The position numbers were made by a program, and so were the translations under genes. The notes under the pieces are model-generated. The model saw only the letters and a list, made by a program, of their open reading frames with translations, did no database searches and was not told the origin of the DNA. 64,000 bases of DNA from Burkholderiales bacterium Ga0077544 (GTDB lineage: Bacteria; Pseudomonadota; Gammaproteobacteria; Burkholderiales; Burkholderiaceae_D), in NCBI GenBank assembly GCA_001464355.1, contig LNEU01000017.1, positions 1-64,000 on the forward strand, read 5' to 3'. Numbering within the stretch: position 1 is the stretch's first letter; each line of letters starts with the position of its first letter. Shown here piece after piece: positions 63,147-64,000 of the stretch.

Positions 63147-64000
63147 GTGAGCAATAATTTGTTTGCACCAGCAGCATCTGACGTAGTGGTCGGAGAACAG
63201 TCCGACCAGCAGCAAGCGCTATGGCTTCGTTTTGCCGATCCGGCCGATGCGCAGCAATTCAACGCGACCTGGCTGGCATTGCAATGCGAAATGATAGAAG
63301 GAGCCGTGCGTGCCGTGATGGTGCTCGGCCCACCTGATATCGGTCCTTTCCTCCCGGTCGCATTCTGGCCGCCAGCGCAGGCAGCCAGCCCTTTGCTGGT
63401 CGAGGTCGCCGATATCGCCTTGCAGGGACGGCAGGCAACCCTACAACACCGCGACGACCATTCTGCGCTTGCCTATCCCATCATCATCGACGGCCATTTA
63501 CATGGCCTGGTCGCATTGGAAACTTTGCGCCGCAGCGATGATACCTTGCACAGTTTGATACGTGAGCTGCAATGGGGGATGCAGGGTATAGAAGCCGCCT
63601 TGTTGCGACAACAGGCCGTACATGAACAAAATACGCGTGAACGTTTGATGACGACGCTGGATCTGGTTGCGTCGGCGATGACCGAGCAAAAGTTTTCTGC
63701 TGCGGCACATGCCCTGGTAACTGATCTGGCGATCCGTCTTGAGTGCGATCGCGTTAGTGTCGGCTTCCGTCGCGATGATCGCTGCAATGTCGACGCCGTA
63801 TCGCACAGCGCGCAAATCGGCAAACGGATGAATCTGATACGCGCCATCGGTAGCGCGATGGATGAGGCGATCGATCAGAAATCCTTGGTGCAGATGCCAG
63901 CCGTTGGTGAGCAAGTATTGGTGACGCGCGATCACGCAGCATTGGCGCGCCAGCATGGCAGCGATTACATTTTGACCGTTCCTTTTGTAACGAGCGAATT
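63147..64000 (+). CDS. Partial gene, GAF-domain protein, possible export adaptor (cut by window end)
   Basis: An open frame from GTG 63147 runs to the window edge without a stop (284 codons plus two bases). The translation shows a GAF-like pattern with a first unit ending near LAYPIIIDGHLHGLVALE (about residue 120) and a second starting near LECDRVSVGFRRDD (about 205). A helical region with EQNTRERLMTTLDLVASAMTEQ links the two. In related loci GAF domains occur fused to membrane-fusion (HlyD-like) proteins, which would fit a missing type I exporter here, but nothing HlyD-like is in the visible part. No strong ribosome site precedes the GTG. It follows DUF3467 by 97 bases in the same direction. 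Confidence 0.75.
   Translation, partial: MSNNLFAPAASDVVVGEQSDQQQALWLRFADPADAQQFNATWLALQCEMIEGAVRAVMVLGPPDIGPFLPVAFWPPAQAASPLLVEVADIALQGRQATLQHRDDHSALAYPIIIDGHLHGLVALETLRRSDDTLHSLIRELQWGMQGIEAALLRQQAVHEQNTRERLMTTLDLVASAMTEQKFSAAAHALVTDLAIRLECDRVSVGFRRDDRCNVDAVSHSAQIGKRMNLIRAIGSAMDEAIDQKSLVQMPAVGEQVLVTRDHAALARQHGSDYILTVPFVTSE

Overview
The window reads as chromosome of a betaproteobacterium, most likely Oxalobacteraceae (Herminiimonas/Janthinobacterium-like). This is inferred from gene content and protein character, not from a database search. Genes are densely packed, promoters look like sigma-70, and several units end in clear intrinsic terminators.

Layout. (1) 1-2867: an ergothioneine pair, egtD-egtB, ending in a bidirectional terminator. 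(2) 2885-8527, all on the minus strand: leuA behind a long leader with leucine-rich small ORFs, a DODA/LigB-type extradiol dioxygenase, the DEAD-box helicase rhlE with a roughly 250-base 5' leader, and fabI. (3) 8770-14291: a yejABEF-type peptide ABC importer with start/stop overlaps between yejB, yejE and yejF. (4) 14380-19147: mltD, gloB, a yafS-type methyltransferase, rnhA, dnaQ and a tRNA, the same gene neighbourhood as in E. coli, but with tRNA-Val(CAC) where E. coli has a tRNA-Asp. (5) 19232-27227: a minus-strand operon of a transglutaminase/DUF2126 protein, a circularly permuted ATP-grasp/alpha-E fusion, a second transglutaminase and a zinc-ribbon metallopeptidase, a set associated with an uncharacterised peptide-making or peptide-modifying pathway.

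(6) 27967-64000 is the accessory highlight. It holds a SapC-family gene, an unrecognised convergent gene, a TolC-family outer-membrane factor, and one uninterrupted gene of 31,137 bases coding for about 10,378 residues (roughly 1 MDa). A DUF3467 protein follows, then a GAF-like gene cut by the window edge. The giant protein opens with a LEPR-XLL-like motif and a DUF4347 domain. It continues with RTX-like repeats, a long glycine-rich array with a period near 126 residues, Calx-beta-like segments and 18 copies of a GD(N/S/H)G calcium-type repeat. It has no Sec signal, so type I secretion through the neighbouring TolC protein is the simplest reading. The rest of the exporter would lie to the right of the window.

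The housekeeping part is ordinary. The best candidates for new biology are the giant surface-protein locus with its DUF3467 and GAF partners, the leuA leader, and the ATP-grasp/transglutaminase operon.
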